Of a stretch of 64,000 nt of DNA, positions 1 through 8,597 are shown piece after piece. The notes beneath the pieces were generated by a model. The model searched no databases. It saw nothing but the letters and a program-made list of their open reading frames with translations, and had not been told where the DNA came from. The stretch's first letter is position 1, and the number at the start of each line of letters is the position of its first letter. Origin of the DNA: Ruminococcus sp. (lineage in GTDB: Bacteria > Bacillota > Clostridia > Oscillospirales > Ruminococcaceae); the NCBI GenBank assembly GCA_015066665.1, contig SVNX01000011.1, positions 1 through 64,000 of the forward strand, given 5' to 3'. The position numbers and the translations under genes were made by a program.

Positions 1-45
1 CATTTCTTTTTCATACTGCTGTATGTGTCTGTAACTCCTTGCCAT
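1..45 (-). CDS. IS3-family transposase OrfA, N-terminal 15 codons (partial)
   Basis: Read on the minus strand, an ATG at 45-43 opens a frame that runs off the window edge and encodes MARSYRHIQQYEKEM. This matches the start of the small helix-turn-helix OrfA proteins of IS3-type elements, which often begin with a SYRHI..YE motif. A GGAGG ribosome-binding site lies 10 bases upstream at 60-56, inside a hairpin arm. Only the element's end is present, so integrity of the transposase cannot be judged. Family assignment rests on recognition of a short peptide plus the IS-like hairpin and promoter beside it. Confidence 0.6.
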   Translation of the reverse strand, partial: MARSYRHIQQYEKEM

Positions 46-55
46 AATAACTAAA

Positions 56-93
56 CCTCCTATGGTTCTATTATACCATAGGAGGTCTTTTTT
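56..93 (+). terminator. Hairpin plus T-run reading out of the IS end
   Basis: On the plus strand the same 10-bp inverted repeat (CCTCCTATGG with CCATAGGAGG) is followed at 86-93 by TCTTTTTT, the form of an intrinsic terminator. The IS terminus is probably near 99-104 but no boundary repeat can be verified within the window. Confidence 0.5.
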
Positions 94-98
94 GTCAC
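56..98 (-). promoter_or_regulatory. IS promoter embedded in an RBS-sequestering hairpin
   Basis: On the minus strand GTGACA (98-93) is followed after 17 bases by TATAAT (75-70). The TATAAT sits in the loop of a perfect 10-bp inverted repeat (85-76 with 65-56), and the downstream arm carries the GGAGG site of the transposase. A transcript started here would begin inside the downstream arm and cannot form the hairpin, whereas read-through transcripts would sequester the ribosome-binding site. This arrangement is known from several insertion sequences as protection against read-through expression. Confidence 0.65.
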
Positions 99-143
99 TG
101 TACGTTTTTACTGGTTCGGTTCATTCCCAAAGGGGGCGTTTTT

Positions 144-1754
144 TTATCCATTCAGATTCTCCATCAGCTGTTCGAGCGTAATGCCGTACTGGCGTGCGAT
201 CTCGTGGGCACTGCTCTTGCCGTCGGGCTTTTCAAAGCGTATGCGGTAGGCGTCCTTGGTGCCCCGCTTGCCCATTACTACGCTTGCGGCACCGCATACG
301 GCTCTCTCGCAGGTCAGGCTGTCCGCATGTTCGGCCAGCTCATGCATGTGCGTGTTGAAGATCGTCCTGGCACCCAGACAGCAGAGATAACGCACCACAT
401 CCTCGGCAATGTACAGCGATTCGCTGTGACTCGTGGTGGCAAAGGATTCGTTGAATAAAAGCAGGCTTGCGTCCGTCGCCGTCTCGCAGATCCGGCTGAA
501 TCTTGCGGATTCTTCGCCGAGTCTGCCGAGCGTCACCGTCTCATTTTCATCCGCAGGAAAATGCGTGTAGATTCCGTCGCACGGCCGGATGGCGGCCTGA
601 CGGCAGGGAACGCACACACCATGCTGGAACAGCAGCAGTGCAAGTCCCACACCCTGCGTGAGAATGGTCTTGCCGCCGCGGTTGGGGCCGGTCAGAATCA
701 GAATGTTCCGCTCCTTGGTGAAGCAGAGATCATTCGTGACGATCCCATCCTCCACCGTGCCCGCCAGATGGCAGAGTGCAAGCTTGACATTGTAGAAATC
801 CGTGAGGTTTGTGCCGGATCCGGACAGATCGGGCATGCAGCAGGAGAAGCCGCCCGCAGTCAGACGCTGTTCCAGCTCAAGAAAACGCAGATAGAACATC
901 AGCTCGTCACCACGCTTTGCGAGAGCGGTGCCGCTGATGTCGGTGTATTTTTTCAGCATCCGCTGAAGTTTTTTCGTAACAGAGGGCAGCATCTGCTCGA
1001 CGATGCGGGTGAGATTGTTCATGAGCGGATGTTCGTTGGCAGAGGGATTCTTCGGATGCACGACCATGGTGAAGGGCGTGAGATCCCGCTCGTCCGGATT
1101 CTGTTTTTTGTGGAAACGGAAGAAATGCTCAAGCATGCCGCGTTCCCCGAAGCGGAAATTGTTCAGAGAGAGGATGCCCACCTCATCCGGATAGAATTCG
1201 CTGCCGAGGTTCACACCCAGCGTCATGCTGCGGATGCCGTCCACATCGTCACCAAGCACCTCCATATCCTTGGCGAGTGCTTCAAATCCGCTCTGGGCGT
1301 GGATGCTTTCGATGTATTCACGCAGTGTCCGCATGCCTGCTGAGGAAAAGGACACATCCTTGAGCAGTGTGCGCAGTGCCGTGACGGCGCTGACATAGTT
1401 CTGAAGCGAGCGCATGCGTGTGACAAGCTCCCAGATGCTGGATTTTTCGTAGACACGGCTGGCCTCGTCCATGGTACAGAACTGCATGGCGTCAAAGATT
1501 TCCTGCAGTCCGGCACAGACATCGGGGCACTGCCGGAGATCCTGATAGATCTCCTGTCTGTAGGTGATGACCGAGGCATCGGCGGGCATTTCCATGAGCA
1601 TGCGCCGGAGCTTGTTCTGTTCCTCACGGCTGCGGCTGAGCTGTTCAGCCAGAAAGTCAAGGGAAAGATCGTTCGCAGTGCTATCACTGAGTGTGAAGCA
1701 GCGGCTGTCCGCATCGGGTGTGAGCAGGCTGAAGAGTCGGATGTCACTGTTCAT
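144..1754 (-). CDS. MutS-family ATPase lacking the mismatch-recognition domain
   Basis: This 536-residue protein has an N-terminal helical core and a C-terminal MutS domain V ATPase. The Walker A loop GPNRGGKT is at about residues 358-365 and the NTHMHELA histidine switch at about 470. The Walker B region reads LLLFNES, with Asn where classical MutS has Asp, as in some small MutS-like subfamilies. MutS domains I and II are absent, so a role in classical mismatch recognition is unlikely; a role in DNA structure or recombination is possible but not shown. It starts 15 bases after the PstS-like gene, so it is the last gene of a three-gene operon. An IS end lies about 40 bases past its stop and no own terminator is visible. 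Confidence 0.8.
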   Translation of the reverse strand: MNSDIRLFSLLTPDADSRCFTLSDSTANDLSLDFLAEQLSRSREEQNKLRRMLMEMPADASVITYRQEIYQDLRQCPDVCAGLQEIFDAMQFCTMDEASRVYEKSSIWELVTRMRSLQNYVSAVTALRTLLKDVSFSSAGMRTLREYIESIHAQSGFEALAKDMEVLGDDVDGIRSMTLGVNLGSEFYPDEVGILSLNNFRFGERGMLEHFFRFHKKQNPDERDLTPFTMVVHPKNPSANEHPLMNNLTRIVEQMLPSVTKKLQRMLKKYTDISGTALAKRGDELMFYLRFLELEQRLTAGGFSCCMPDLSGSGTNLTDFYNVKLALCHLAGTVEDGIVTNDLCFTKERNILILTGPNRGGKTILTQGVGLALLLFQHGVCVPCRQAAIRPCDGIYTHFPADENETVTLGRLGEESARFSRICETATDASLLLFNESFATTSHSESLYIAEDVVRYLCCLGARTIFNTHMHELAEHADSLTCERAVCGAASVVMGKRGTKDAYRIRFEKPDGKSSAHEIARQYGITLEQLMENLNG

Positions 1755-1769
1755 AGAAGGCTCCTTTTG

Positions 1770-3341
1770 TCAGTGGGATGAAATTCCGATATACCCCGTC
1801 TTTTCAACGATTTCCTGCCCCTGTGCCCCCGTCATCCATTCCACAAAGGGCGTGACGGTTTCCTTGGGGTTGCCCTTGATGGTGATGGCATAGAGGGAAG
1901 TGGTCATGGGGTAGCGGTCATTCCGGATGGTTTCGGCGTCGGGATAGACGCCGTCGAGGGAGAGAAATTTGATGCCGCTTTGCGTCTCCGCTGTCATGAG
2001 GGAGGCGTAGTAACGGAAGGAATAGCCGATGGACGAAGCCTTGTTCTGATACTCCGCAACGCTGTGGATGACACCCACCATGGACATCTCGAACTCGACT
2101 TCGACGGGCTTTTTCAGCGGTACATCGCCCATGAAATGCTGCATCATGGTCTGCGAGCCGGAATTCTCCGGACGCTGGAATGCAAGGATCGGAACGAATT
2201 TGCCGCCCACAGCGATCCAGTTTTTCACCTTGCCGGAATAAATATCACGGAGCTGTTCGGAAGTAAGTCCGTCCACGGGATTCTCCTGACTCACAAAGAA
2301 GACAAAGGCCTCCTTGCCGATGGGCGTCAGCTCCAGTTCGACACCGGCTTCTTCTGCGAGTGCCAGCTGTGCAGCAGAGGGCTTTGCCCCGAAGAAAATG
2401 TCCACATCCCCCGCAATCAGGCTCTTGTAGGCTTCGACCGTGTTTGTAAAGCGGATGGGAGAATCGGACGGCTCTGCGGCATTTTCATGGATGGCCGCAA
2501 TGTCCTCGTAGCAGGCATTCGCAAAGGCCGCATATACGGGATATGCCGCCTCGGCACCGTCCAGCACGGGCATGGCTGTCTTGTCATCGATCGTGAATGC
2601 GGCAGGGCCTGTGGGCTTGGCCAGAATATTGTCCGGATTGTGCACATAATAGGGGGACAGATTGATGCTCGACCAGCCGTTTTCATAGGGGAAGCCATAG
2701 CCTTGCTGGCTTTCGGCGGCGATGTACTGATCGACATAGATCCACTCGTCCGCATCGTCAACATCCACCGTGGTCAGACTGCGATGCTGCCGGAAGCCGC
2801 AGCCCGCAAGGCAGAATACAACCGCAAAGCCGCAGAGCACGGCACACTGCCGGAGTGTGGGTCTGGTGCGCTTGTAGCCCTCATATCGGGCACGGATATG
2901 TGCCCCGAGACCAAAGCAGAGAAAGCCCATGAGATGGACAAGCAGCGCCGGCATCAGGCCGTCGGACAGAAGCAGGATGTGCCAGAGCTGCAGAAAGCCC
3001 AGTACTTCCTCCAGTCCGCCGGAACGCACAAGTTCTTCCGTGTCGGAAGTGAGAAAGTACAGCAGCAGTGTCCAGAACAGCATGAAGAGATGGGGTGCAA
3101 AAAGACCAAGCTGGCTTTGAGGCTTGGGCACACCCTTGTATTCGCAGGTGAAGCAGTGTCCGAGCCAGAGGGAGATCGGCAGATAGGCGATGGCCGTCAT
3201 GACGGCGGGCTGTTCGATCAGGAAGGGCGTCATGTATATTTCAATGCCCAGAAGCATGGAGGTGAAGCCGTACAGCATCAGCACGGACAGAATGAAATAC
3301 CATTTTGGGAGTTCCTTCCAGAATGTTTTGATTCGTTCCAT
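1770..3341 (-). CDS. Membrane protein fused to a PstS-like phosphate-binding domain
   Basis: In this 523-residue protein residues 1-190 are hydrophobic, with about five to six predicted membrane segments ending near LRQCAVLCGFAVVFCLAGC. The remainder resembles a PstS-type periplasmic binding protein: it has the SGKVKNWIAVGG segment, typical of phosphate-binding proteins, and RPENSGSQTMMQHFM, which corresponds to the ligand-binding loop. PstS is normally a free lipoprotein, so attachment to a multi-span domain is unusual. No PstABC transporter genes are nearby, which suggests phosphate sensing or scavenging rather than ABC transport; this is inference. It sits between the HD-domain gene (51 bases upstream) and the mutS-like gene. 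Confidence 0.75.
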   Translation of the reverse strand: MERIKTFWKELPKWYFILSVLMLYGFTSMLLGIEIYMTPFLIEQPAVMTAIAYLPISLWLGHCFTCEYKGVPKPQSQLGLFAPHLFMLFWTLLLYFLTSDTEELVRSGGLEEVLGFLQLWHILLLSDGLMPALLVHLMGFLCFGLGAHIRARYEGYKRTRPTLRQCAVLCGFAVVFCLAGCGFRQHRSLTTVDVDDADEWIYVDQYIAAESQQGYGFPYENGWSSINLSPYYVHNPDNILAKPTGPAAFTIDDKTAMPVLDGAEAAYPVYAAFANACYEDIAAIHENAAEPSDSPIRFTNTVEAYKSLIAGDVDIFFGAKPSAAQLALAEEAGVELELTPIGKEAFVFFVSQENPVDGLTSEQLRDIYSGKVKNWIAVGGKFVPILAFQRPENSGSQTMMQHFMGDVPLKKPVEVEFEMSMVGVIHSVAEYQNKASSIGYSFRYYASLMTAETQSGIKFLSLDGVYPDAETIRNDRYPMTTSLYAITIKGNPKETVTPFVEWMTGAQGQEIVEKTGYIGISSH

Positions 3342-3392
3342 AGAAGCTCCTTTGGATACACAAACAGCCCCGCATCAGCAGGGCTATGATCA

Positions 3393-3947
3393 TCAGAATG
3401 AAGGGGATTCGGCCAGTGCACCGGCGGTCTCCGGATAGGAGGTCTCCCGACGGCCGTCAATGGCAGCGATGATTTTCTCAAGCGAGTAGAAATGCCAGAT
3501 TTCGCTCGCAGCACAGCACTTGTCCGCAAAGGTGATGATGAAGCTCTCACGGTACTTCGGGAGCTTGTTGCAGAGGGGGAACATGTGCTTGATGATGATG
3601 TCACGCTCGATGGCATTCAGCTCGAATTCTTCCAGCGCATTTTTCAGCGAAACCTTCGGGTGGCAGAAGGTGTGGAAGCGGCAGGCGTCCTCCTTCTTGT
3701 GCCAGTCATAGAGGAAGTAGTCGTGGAGCAGACAGCCGCGTACAAGGCTGCGGACATCCACTCTGATGTGGAATTTCTGGGCAATGCGCAGAGCAATATA
3801 AGCCACGCAGATCGAGTGCTCATAGCAATTGGTGATGCCATGCTGCATGAAATGACGCTCCTTCTGCATTCTGGGAGAAGCCAGGATCTCCTTGCCGTGA
3901 TGCAGGACAAGTCCGACCAGTTTTTCCTTTGCGGGGATATACCACAT
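3393..3947 (-). CDS. HD-domain phosphohydrolase-like protein
   Basis: The 184-residue protein carries an HD-type metal-binding pattern: H in NCYEHSICVA, the HD pair in GCLLHDYFLYDW, an H in HMFPL and a D in ITFADKCCA. HD proteins hydrolyse phosphate esters or nucleotides; the substrate here is unknown. The start at 3947 is chosen because GGAGG lies 8 bases upstream; a longer frame exists but has no such site. It is the first gene of a three-gene operon driven by the consensus promoter at 4013-4041. The C-terminus is Pro/Glu/Ser-rich and probably disordered. Confidence 0.75.
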   Translation of the reverse strand: MWYIPAKEKLVGLVLHHGKEILASPRMQKERHFMQHGITNCYEHSICVAYIALRIAQKFHIRVDVRSLVRGCLLHDYFLYDWHKKEDACRFHTFCHPKVSLKNALEEFELNAIERDIIIKHMFPLCNKLPKYRESFIITFADKCCAASEIWHFYSLEKIIAAIDGRRETSYPETAGALAESPSF

Positions 3948-4012
3948 ACCAACGACCTCCGTTTTGCTGCATGCACCCTGCATGCACTCTTGCGCATAAT
4001 CTTCTATTATAC

Positions 4013-4041
4013 ATTATATACCTTTCTGACGGGCTTGTCAA
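4013..4041 (-). promoter_or_regulatory. Consensus promoter for the HD-PstS-MutS operon
   Basis: Minus-strand TTGACA (4041-4036), 17-base spacer, TATAAT (4018-4013), about 65 bases before the HD gene start. Confidence 0.8.
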
Positions 4042-4309
4042 GCGTCTCATTCACTTTTCTTGTCCATGCCGAAAAGCTGTTTTAGAGTTGTGATATACTA
4101 TTTGTATTTTAATATCCGGAATGTACATGAGCCTTTTGCACATGCGAAAAATGGCTTACCTGAAAGAAAATTAAGGATTCGTGAACGATTCTGAACACGA
4201 AAATGAAGATTTTTTAAGACTTCTTTCAGGTTGTTTGTGCTAAGTTCACAGGAAATCAGCCTGTTTTCTGTACATCTGGTAGAATTTACGATTTTGCGTG
4301 GTTTTCTCG

Positions 4310-4338
4310 TTGACATTCTGCACATAAGATGATATAAT
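4310..4338 (+). promoter_or_regulatory. Consensus promoter for the transglutaminase-dockerin gene
   Basis: TTGACA at 4310-4315, 17-base spacer, TATAAT at 4333-4338, followed by an AAAGGAGAGG ribosome-binding site just before the ATG at 4405. Confidence 0.85.
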
Positions 4339-4404
4339 TGTATTGAAATCCATCGTTAAAATGTATAAAAATGCGGAGGGAATGCGGCGAAAGGAGAGGA
4401 TCGT

Positions 4405-6474
4405 ATGTTCAACAAAATCAGAAAGGGCACAGCAGTGCTGGCAGCATGCTGCATGGCCGTGTCACAGATGCTGGTATTCCCGGGGCACGCAGCGGATGAG
4501 GATCTCCCCGATTTTTCAGTGATCGGCACAGTGGGCGATCTGACAGCGGCACAGACACAGGCCGTGGCTGAGGTGATCTACCGCGGACTCGAGAATCATG
4601 ACGAATACATCATGCTTCAGGAGGACGATCTGCCGGCATTTGCCTATGAGAGTGCAGATGTTGAGGCACTTGGCTGCCTGTACCGTACCGTGATTGCCAA
4701 TTATGATGTCGGTGTGCTCACCGTCAAGAATACCATGACCTACACCATCAACCAGAACGGCATCAAGGCTATCGTGCCGGCCTATATGGTCGAGGATGAT
4801 GTATATGAGGAAGAGTACGACCGTGTGACGGGCATGATGGACGAGATTGTGTCCGGTGTTGACGCTTCCTGGACGGCCTCCGAAAAAGCACTTTACCTGC
4901 ATGAGTGGATGGCTGTGCACTACAATTACGACAACGTGATCTATGATACCAAGGAAGAGCAGGATCTCTGTCATACCGCATACGGCATGCTGCTCCGTGA
5001 TCAGGCTGTATGTGAGGGCTATGCATGGCTCTACGGCCTGCTGCTGCGTCGGGTCGGCGTGGAATCCATGATGGTAACGAGCCTTGAGCTGAACCATGCA
5101 TGGAATCTCCTGCTGATCGGCGGAAGCTGGTACCATGTTGATGTGACATGGGACGATTTCTATGCCGGTCACCCCGGTCTTGTATCCCATGAGAGCTTCC
5201 TGAAGGGCGATGACGGCATCCGTGCATCCGACCATGATGCTTCGGATATGCTGCTCACCACCGGCAAGCCAGTTGCGGAAATGGCAGTTTCCGATAAGTT
5301 CGACAAGGGCTTCTGGAGTGATGCGCAGTCCGTGATTACACCCTATATCAACGGCCGCTGGATGACGATCCGTCCTGACGAGGAAAACCCGACCACAGGC
5401 TGGTTCTCCAGCTGTGGATTTGATGAATCCCTCGGCATCAGTGTGATTTATGATGTGATGTCGCTGGATCAGAAGTGGCTCGTCTACAACAATCCGGGTC
5501 TGTACTACAACAATTGCTATATCACTGCATACTACTATGACGGTTTTGTATTCTACACCACACCCAGTTCGATGTTTGCGATGCCCGGTATGGATTACAA
5601 AAACATTCACTGGCTGTTTGATCTGACCGAAGAGCAGACCGCTCTGGGCAGCATCTACGGTATGCACATTGAGGATGACACGCTGTATTACTATGTGTCC
5701 AAGAATCCCAATGCGGCGGCAAAAGAATACGCCGTGCCGCTGTCCGACCTGACTGCACAGCTGTATCCGGACAGCACAACCACGGAAGAAACAACAACTA
5801 CAACCGAAGAAACCACTACAACTGAAGAAACCACCACAACGGAAGATACAACGACCACCGAAGACACCACCACAACGGAAGATACAACCACCACTGAAGA
5901 CACCACCACAACGGAAGATACAACGACCACTGAAGACACCACCACAACGGAAGATACAACGACCACTGAAGACACCACCACAACGGAAGATACAACCACC
6001 ACCGAAGAAACCACCACAACGGAAGATACAACCACCACCGAAGACACCACGACGACTGAAGATACAACCACCACCGAAGACACCACCACAACGGAAGATA
6101 CAACGACCACCGAAGACACCACCACAACGGAAGATACAACCACCACGGAAGATACAACAACCACCGAAGACACCACCACAACGGAAGATACAACCACCAC
6201 CGAAGAAACCACGACGACTGAAGACACAACGACCACCGAAGAAACCACAACGACCGAAACCACCGAACCTGAGGATCCGGTGAAGTACGGCGACGTAAAC
6301 GGCGATGACCGCATTTCTGTAGTGGATATTGTAGCACTGCAGAGATATCTGCTTGGTGAGATTGCACTGAGCGAGGAAGGTTATGAATGCGCAGACATGA
6401 CCCGTGACAGCAAAGTGAACGGCTTTGATCTTGCATGGATGAAGCGTACACTGATGCAGTGGTATCTGGTATAA
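4405..6474 (+). CDS. Secreted transglutaminase-like protein with Thr-rich linker and C-terminal dockerin
   Basis: This 689-residue protein has a signal peptide (about residues 1-30, ending near GHAAD) and a transglutaminase/protease-like core. The probable catalytic triad is Cys203 (DQAVCEGYA), His231 (NHAWN) and Asp246 (HVDVTWDD). A linker of about 160 residues consists almost wholly of TTTTED/TTTTEE units, and a dockerin follows at about 629-686 with two DxNxD-type calcium loops (GDVNGDDRIS and ADMTRDSKVNGFD). Dockerins bind cohesins, so the enzyme is probably docked on a cell-surface or extracellular scaffold; no cohesin gene is in the window. A transcription terminator follows directly. 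Whether it cross-links or cleaves proteins cannot be told from sequence. Confidence 0.88.
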   Translation: MFNKIRKGTAVLAACCMAVSQMLVFPGHAADEDLPDFSVIGTVGDLTAAQTQAVAEVIYRGLENHDEYIMLQEDDLPAFAYESADVEALGCLYRTVIANYDVGVLTVKNTMTYTINQNGIKAIVPAYMVEDDVYEEEYDRVTGMMDEIVSGVDASWTASEKALYLHEWMAVHYNYDNVIYDTKEEQDLCHTAYGMLLRDQAVCEGYAWLYGLLLRRVGVESMMVTSLELNHAWNLLLIGGSWYHVDVTWDDFYAGHPGLVSHESFLKGDDGIRASDHDASDMLLTTGKPVAEMAVSDKFDKGFWSDAQSVITPYINGRWMTIRPDEENPTTGWFSSCGFDESLGISVIYDVMSLDQKWLVYNNPGLYYNNCYITAYYYDGFVFYTTPSSMFAMPGMDYKNIHWLFDLTEEQTALGSIYGMHIEDDTLYYYVSKNPNAAAKEYAVPLSDLTAQLYPDSTTTEETTTTTEETTTTEETTTTEDTTTTEDTTTTEDTTTTEDTTTTEDTTTTEDTTTTEDTTTTEDTTTTEDTTTTEETTTTEDTTTTEDTTTTEDTTTTEDTTTTEDTTTTEDTTTTEDTTTTEDTTTTEDTTTTEDTTTTEETTTTEDTTTTEETTTTETTEPEDPVKYGDVNGDDRISVVDIVALQRYLLGEIALSEEGYECADMTRDSKVNGFDLAWMKRTLMQWYLV
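5776..6263 (+). repeat. 18-bp tandem repeat encoding TTTTED/TTTTEE linker
   Basis: About 26 in-frame copies of an 18-base unit alternate between Asp and Glu endings, with synonymous variation among ACA, ACC and ACG threonine codons. The opposite strand is open throughout because of the repeat and encodes only Val/Ser runs; it is not a gene. Confidence 0.9.
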
Positions 6475-6480
6475 CAAAAG

Positions 6481-6508
6481 AAATCCCCTCCATCCGGAGG
6501 GGATTTTT
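6481..6508 (+). terminator. Terminator between dockerin gene and rnfB (bidirectional)
   Basis: AAATCCCCTCC pairs with GGAGGGGATTT around a 4-base loop and ends in a T-run. A-rich sequence on the left side lets it serve rnfB on the minus strand as well. Confidence 0.85.
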
Positions 6509-6528
6509 ATTTGTGGTATAAGTGCCGT

Positions 6529-7317
6529 TTACGCTGTATGAATCGCCTTCACAGGACAGGCCGCTGCACAGGCACCGCAGCCGGTGCACTTGCTGTAATC
6601 GATCACAGCGTGGAAATCCTGCACGCTGATTGCCCCGTGGGGGCATTTCTTTTCACAGAGCTTGCAGCCGATGCAGCCGTTGCTGCAGGCAAGCTTGGTG
6701 TTCTTGCCGCTGTCCTTGGACGAGCAGGCAACATGTACGGGATTTGCCTTCGGTCTGAGCGAAAGCAGATGGTTCGGGCAGACCTTCGCACATTTTCCGC
6801 AGGCAAGACAGCGATCGGACAGGACATGGGCAATGCCGTCACGGATGCAGATGGCATCCTCCTCGCATACGGCTGCACAGTCACCAAAGCCCAGACAGCC
6901 GTGGCTGCAGATGCCGCTGCCGCCATAATAGAGCTTGGCAGCCTCGCAGGTGGGGGTGCCTTCATAGGTGAAGAGGGGCTTGGCTGCACCGCAGTGGCCG
7001 TTGCAGTGCACGACCATGACCTCGGGTTCGGCCGCTTCAACAGCCGTGCCGAGCACTTTGCCGATGGCCGCAGCCGTATCGGGGCCGCCTGGCTTGCAGA
7101 GATTGGGTGCAGCCTTGCCCTGCACGATGGCATCGGCATAATCCGCACAGCCTGCATAGCCGCAGCCGCCGCAGTTGGCACCGGGCAGAGCCTCGGTAAT
7201 GGCTTCCTTGCGGGGATCCGTCTTGACCGCAAAAAAGATGGAAGCCGCCGTCAGCAGAATGCCGGCCAGCAGACCCATGGCGGCAAAAATCAGAATCGGA
7301 ATCAGAATCTCACTCAT
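6529..7317 (-). CDS. rnfB: Rnf complex subunit B, polyferredoxin
   Basis: RnfB (262 residues) takes electrons from reduced ferredoxin and passes them into the membrane Rnf complex, which reduces NAD+ while pumping Na+ or H+. It starts with a membrane anchor (residues 5-30), followed by the four-Cys domain NCGGCGYAGC. Further cysteine clusters include GICSHGCLGFGDCAAVC, CLACGKCAKVCP, CIGCKLCEKKCP and CTGCGACAAACP, compatible with several [4Fe-4S] centres as in clostridial RnfB. It is the last gene of the operon, 10 bases after rnfA, and is followed by a terminator. Confidence 0.95.
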   Translation of the reverse strand: MSEILIPILIFAAMGLLAGILLTAASIFFAVKTDPRKEAITEALPGANCGGCGYAGCADYADAIVQGKAAPNLCKPGGPDTAAAIGKVLGTAVEAAEPEVMVVHCNGHCGAAKPLFTYEGTPTCEAAKLYYGGSGICSHGCLGFGDCAAVCEEDAICIRDGIAHVLSDRCLACGKCAKVCPNHLLSLRPKANPVHVACSSKDSGKNTKLACSNGCIGCKLCEKKCPHGAISVQDFHAVIDYSKCTGCGACAAACPVKAIHTA

Positions 7318-7327
7318 AGCAGCCTCC

Positions 7328-7912
7328 TTACATCATGCCGGAAAAAGCGGAAAAGCTCAGCGATACGATGGATGCGGCCACCAGAGTGGCGGGAATGCCC
7401 TTGAAGGTCTCCGGAATGTCCGCCTGATCGAGCTTTCTGCGGACACCTGCGAAGATGATCAGGGAGAGTGTGAAGCCCATGCCCACGCAGATGGCATTCC
7501 AGATGGACATGCCGTAGGTATAGCCGTCGTCAATGTTGTTGAGCGTCACGCCCAGCACCGCACAGTTGGTGGTGATCAGGGGCAGATATACGCCCAGTGC
7601 ATTGTAGAGGGGCGGCAGGAGCTTGCGCAGGATAATTTCCACGAGCTGCACAAACAGTGCAATGATCAGGATGAACGCTACTGTGCGCAGATAGGTCAGC
7701 GCAAAGGGAACCAGCAGATAGGTGTAGATCGGATAGGTCACGGCTGCCGCACAGCCCATGACGAAAATGACCGCTGCGCCCATGCCAAGGCTCGAGGAGA
7801 GCTTCTTGGAGACGCCAAGGAACGGGCAGATGCCCATGAATTTGGACAGAACATAGTTATCCGTCAGAACGGCGGCGAGCATGACGGTGACCAGAGTTTG
7901 CAGAAGTGTCAT
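7328..7912 (-). CDS. rnfA: Rnf complex subunit A, membrane protein
   Basis: A 194-residue integral membrane protein with about six hydrophobic segments. It contains the conserved TDNYVLSKFMGICPFLGVSKK segment near the N-terminus and TTNCAVLGV, whose cysteine is one of the pair that holds an intramembrane iron-sulfur centre with RnfE. Homologous to the Na+-NQR subunit NqrE. It lies in the usual order between rnfE (3 bases upstream) and rnfB. Confidence 0.95.
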   Translation of the reverse strand: MTLLQTLVTVMLAAVLTDNYVLSKFMGICPFLGVSKKLSSSLGMGAAVIFVMGCAAAVTYPIYTYLLVPFALTYLRTVAFILIIALFVQLVEIILRKLLPPLYNALGVYLPLITTNCAVLGVTLNNIDDGYTYGMSIWNAICVGMGFTLSLIIFAGVRRKLDQADIPETFKGIPATLVAASIVSLSFSAFSGMM

Positions 7913-7915
7913 GGA

Positions 7916-8596
7916 TTACGCCTCCTTTTCTTCAGGCTTGCCACAGGCACCGCTGCAGGCAGAGGCATTCGGGCAGCCCGCACAGCCAACGGCAGCGGGG
8001 GCTTTTTTCTTTGTGAGGATGCTCACCACGGCAATGACAATGCCCAGCACGAAGAAACCGCCGGCGGGCATGGTGAAGATGCTCATGGTCGGGAAGGCGT
8101 CGGGCAGGGACAAGCCCATCCAGGCACCCGCACCGAAGATCTCACGGATGGAGCCCATGGTGAACAGGGCGAGCGTGAAGCCCAGACCCATGCCAAGGCC
8201 ATCGAGTACGGAGGGGAGCACCTTGTTCTTGCAGGCGAACATCTCCGCACGACCCAGAATGATGCAGTTAACGGTGATCAGTGAGAGAAATGTGCCGAGG
8301 GCATCGTACAGCGACGGCACAAAGCCGTGCATGAGAAACTCGATGATCGTCACAAAGCCCGCAATGATGACGATGTAGCAGGGAAGCTTGACGGTGGGGG
8401 GGATGACCTTCCGCAGGAGGGAGATCACCAGATTCGAGCCGACCAGTACAAATGTAGTGGCCAGACCCATACCGAGTCCGTTGGCGGCCTGTGTGGTGAC
8501 CGCAAGGGTCGGGCACATGCCGAGCAGTCCGACCAGTGTGGGATTTTCCTTGAGAATACCCTTGGTGAATTCCTTGAGATAGCTCTGGGAAGCCAT
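7916..8596 (-). CDS. rnfE: Rnf complex subunit E, membrane protein
   Basis: RnfE (226 residues) is homologous to RnfA and NqrD. It has the N-terminal LKEFTKGILKENPTLVGLLG signature, six membrane segments and ITVNCIILGRAE, which carries the conserved membrane cysteine. The C-terminal tail is Cys-rich (CAGCPNASACSGACG), a common clostridial extension of unknown role. It begins 1 base after the rnfG stop, which points to translational coupling. Confidence 0.95.
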   Translation of the reverse strand: MASQSYLKEFTKGILKENPTLVGLLGMCPTLAVTTQAANGLGMGLATTFVLVGSNLVISLLRKVIPPTVKLPCYIVIIAGFVTIIEFLMHGFVPSLYDALGTFLSLITVNCIILGRAEMFACKNKVLPSVLDGLGMGLGFTLALFTMGSIREIFGAGAWMGLSLPDAFPTMSIFTMPAGGFFVLGIVIAVVSILTKKKAPAAVGCAGCPNASACSGACGKPEEKEA

Positions 8597-8597
8597 A

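Larger units (their letters stand above)
3948..4404. other. Divergent intergenic region between HD gene and dockerin protein
   Basis: No gene was seen in these 457 bases. The stretch holds two consensus promoters facing outward (4013-4041 minus, 4310-4338 plus) separated by about 270 AT-rich bases with no recognised motif. Confidence 0.6.

Noticed and set aside
561-1343. Plus-strand frame of 260 codons opposite the mutS-like gene
   Set aside because: Shadow of a GC-rich coding strand; the minus-strand product has clear MutS motifs.
5691-6314. Long minus-strand frame of Val/Ser repeats opposite the dockerin protein
   Set aside because: It is the reverse reading of the Thr/Asp/Glu repeat; no ribosome-binding site and no recognisable protein.
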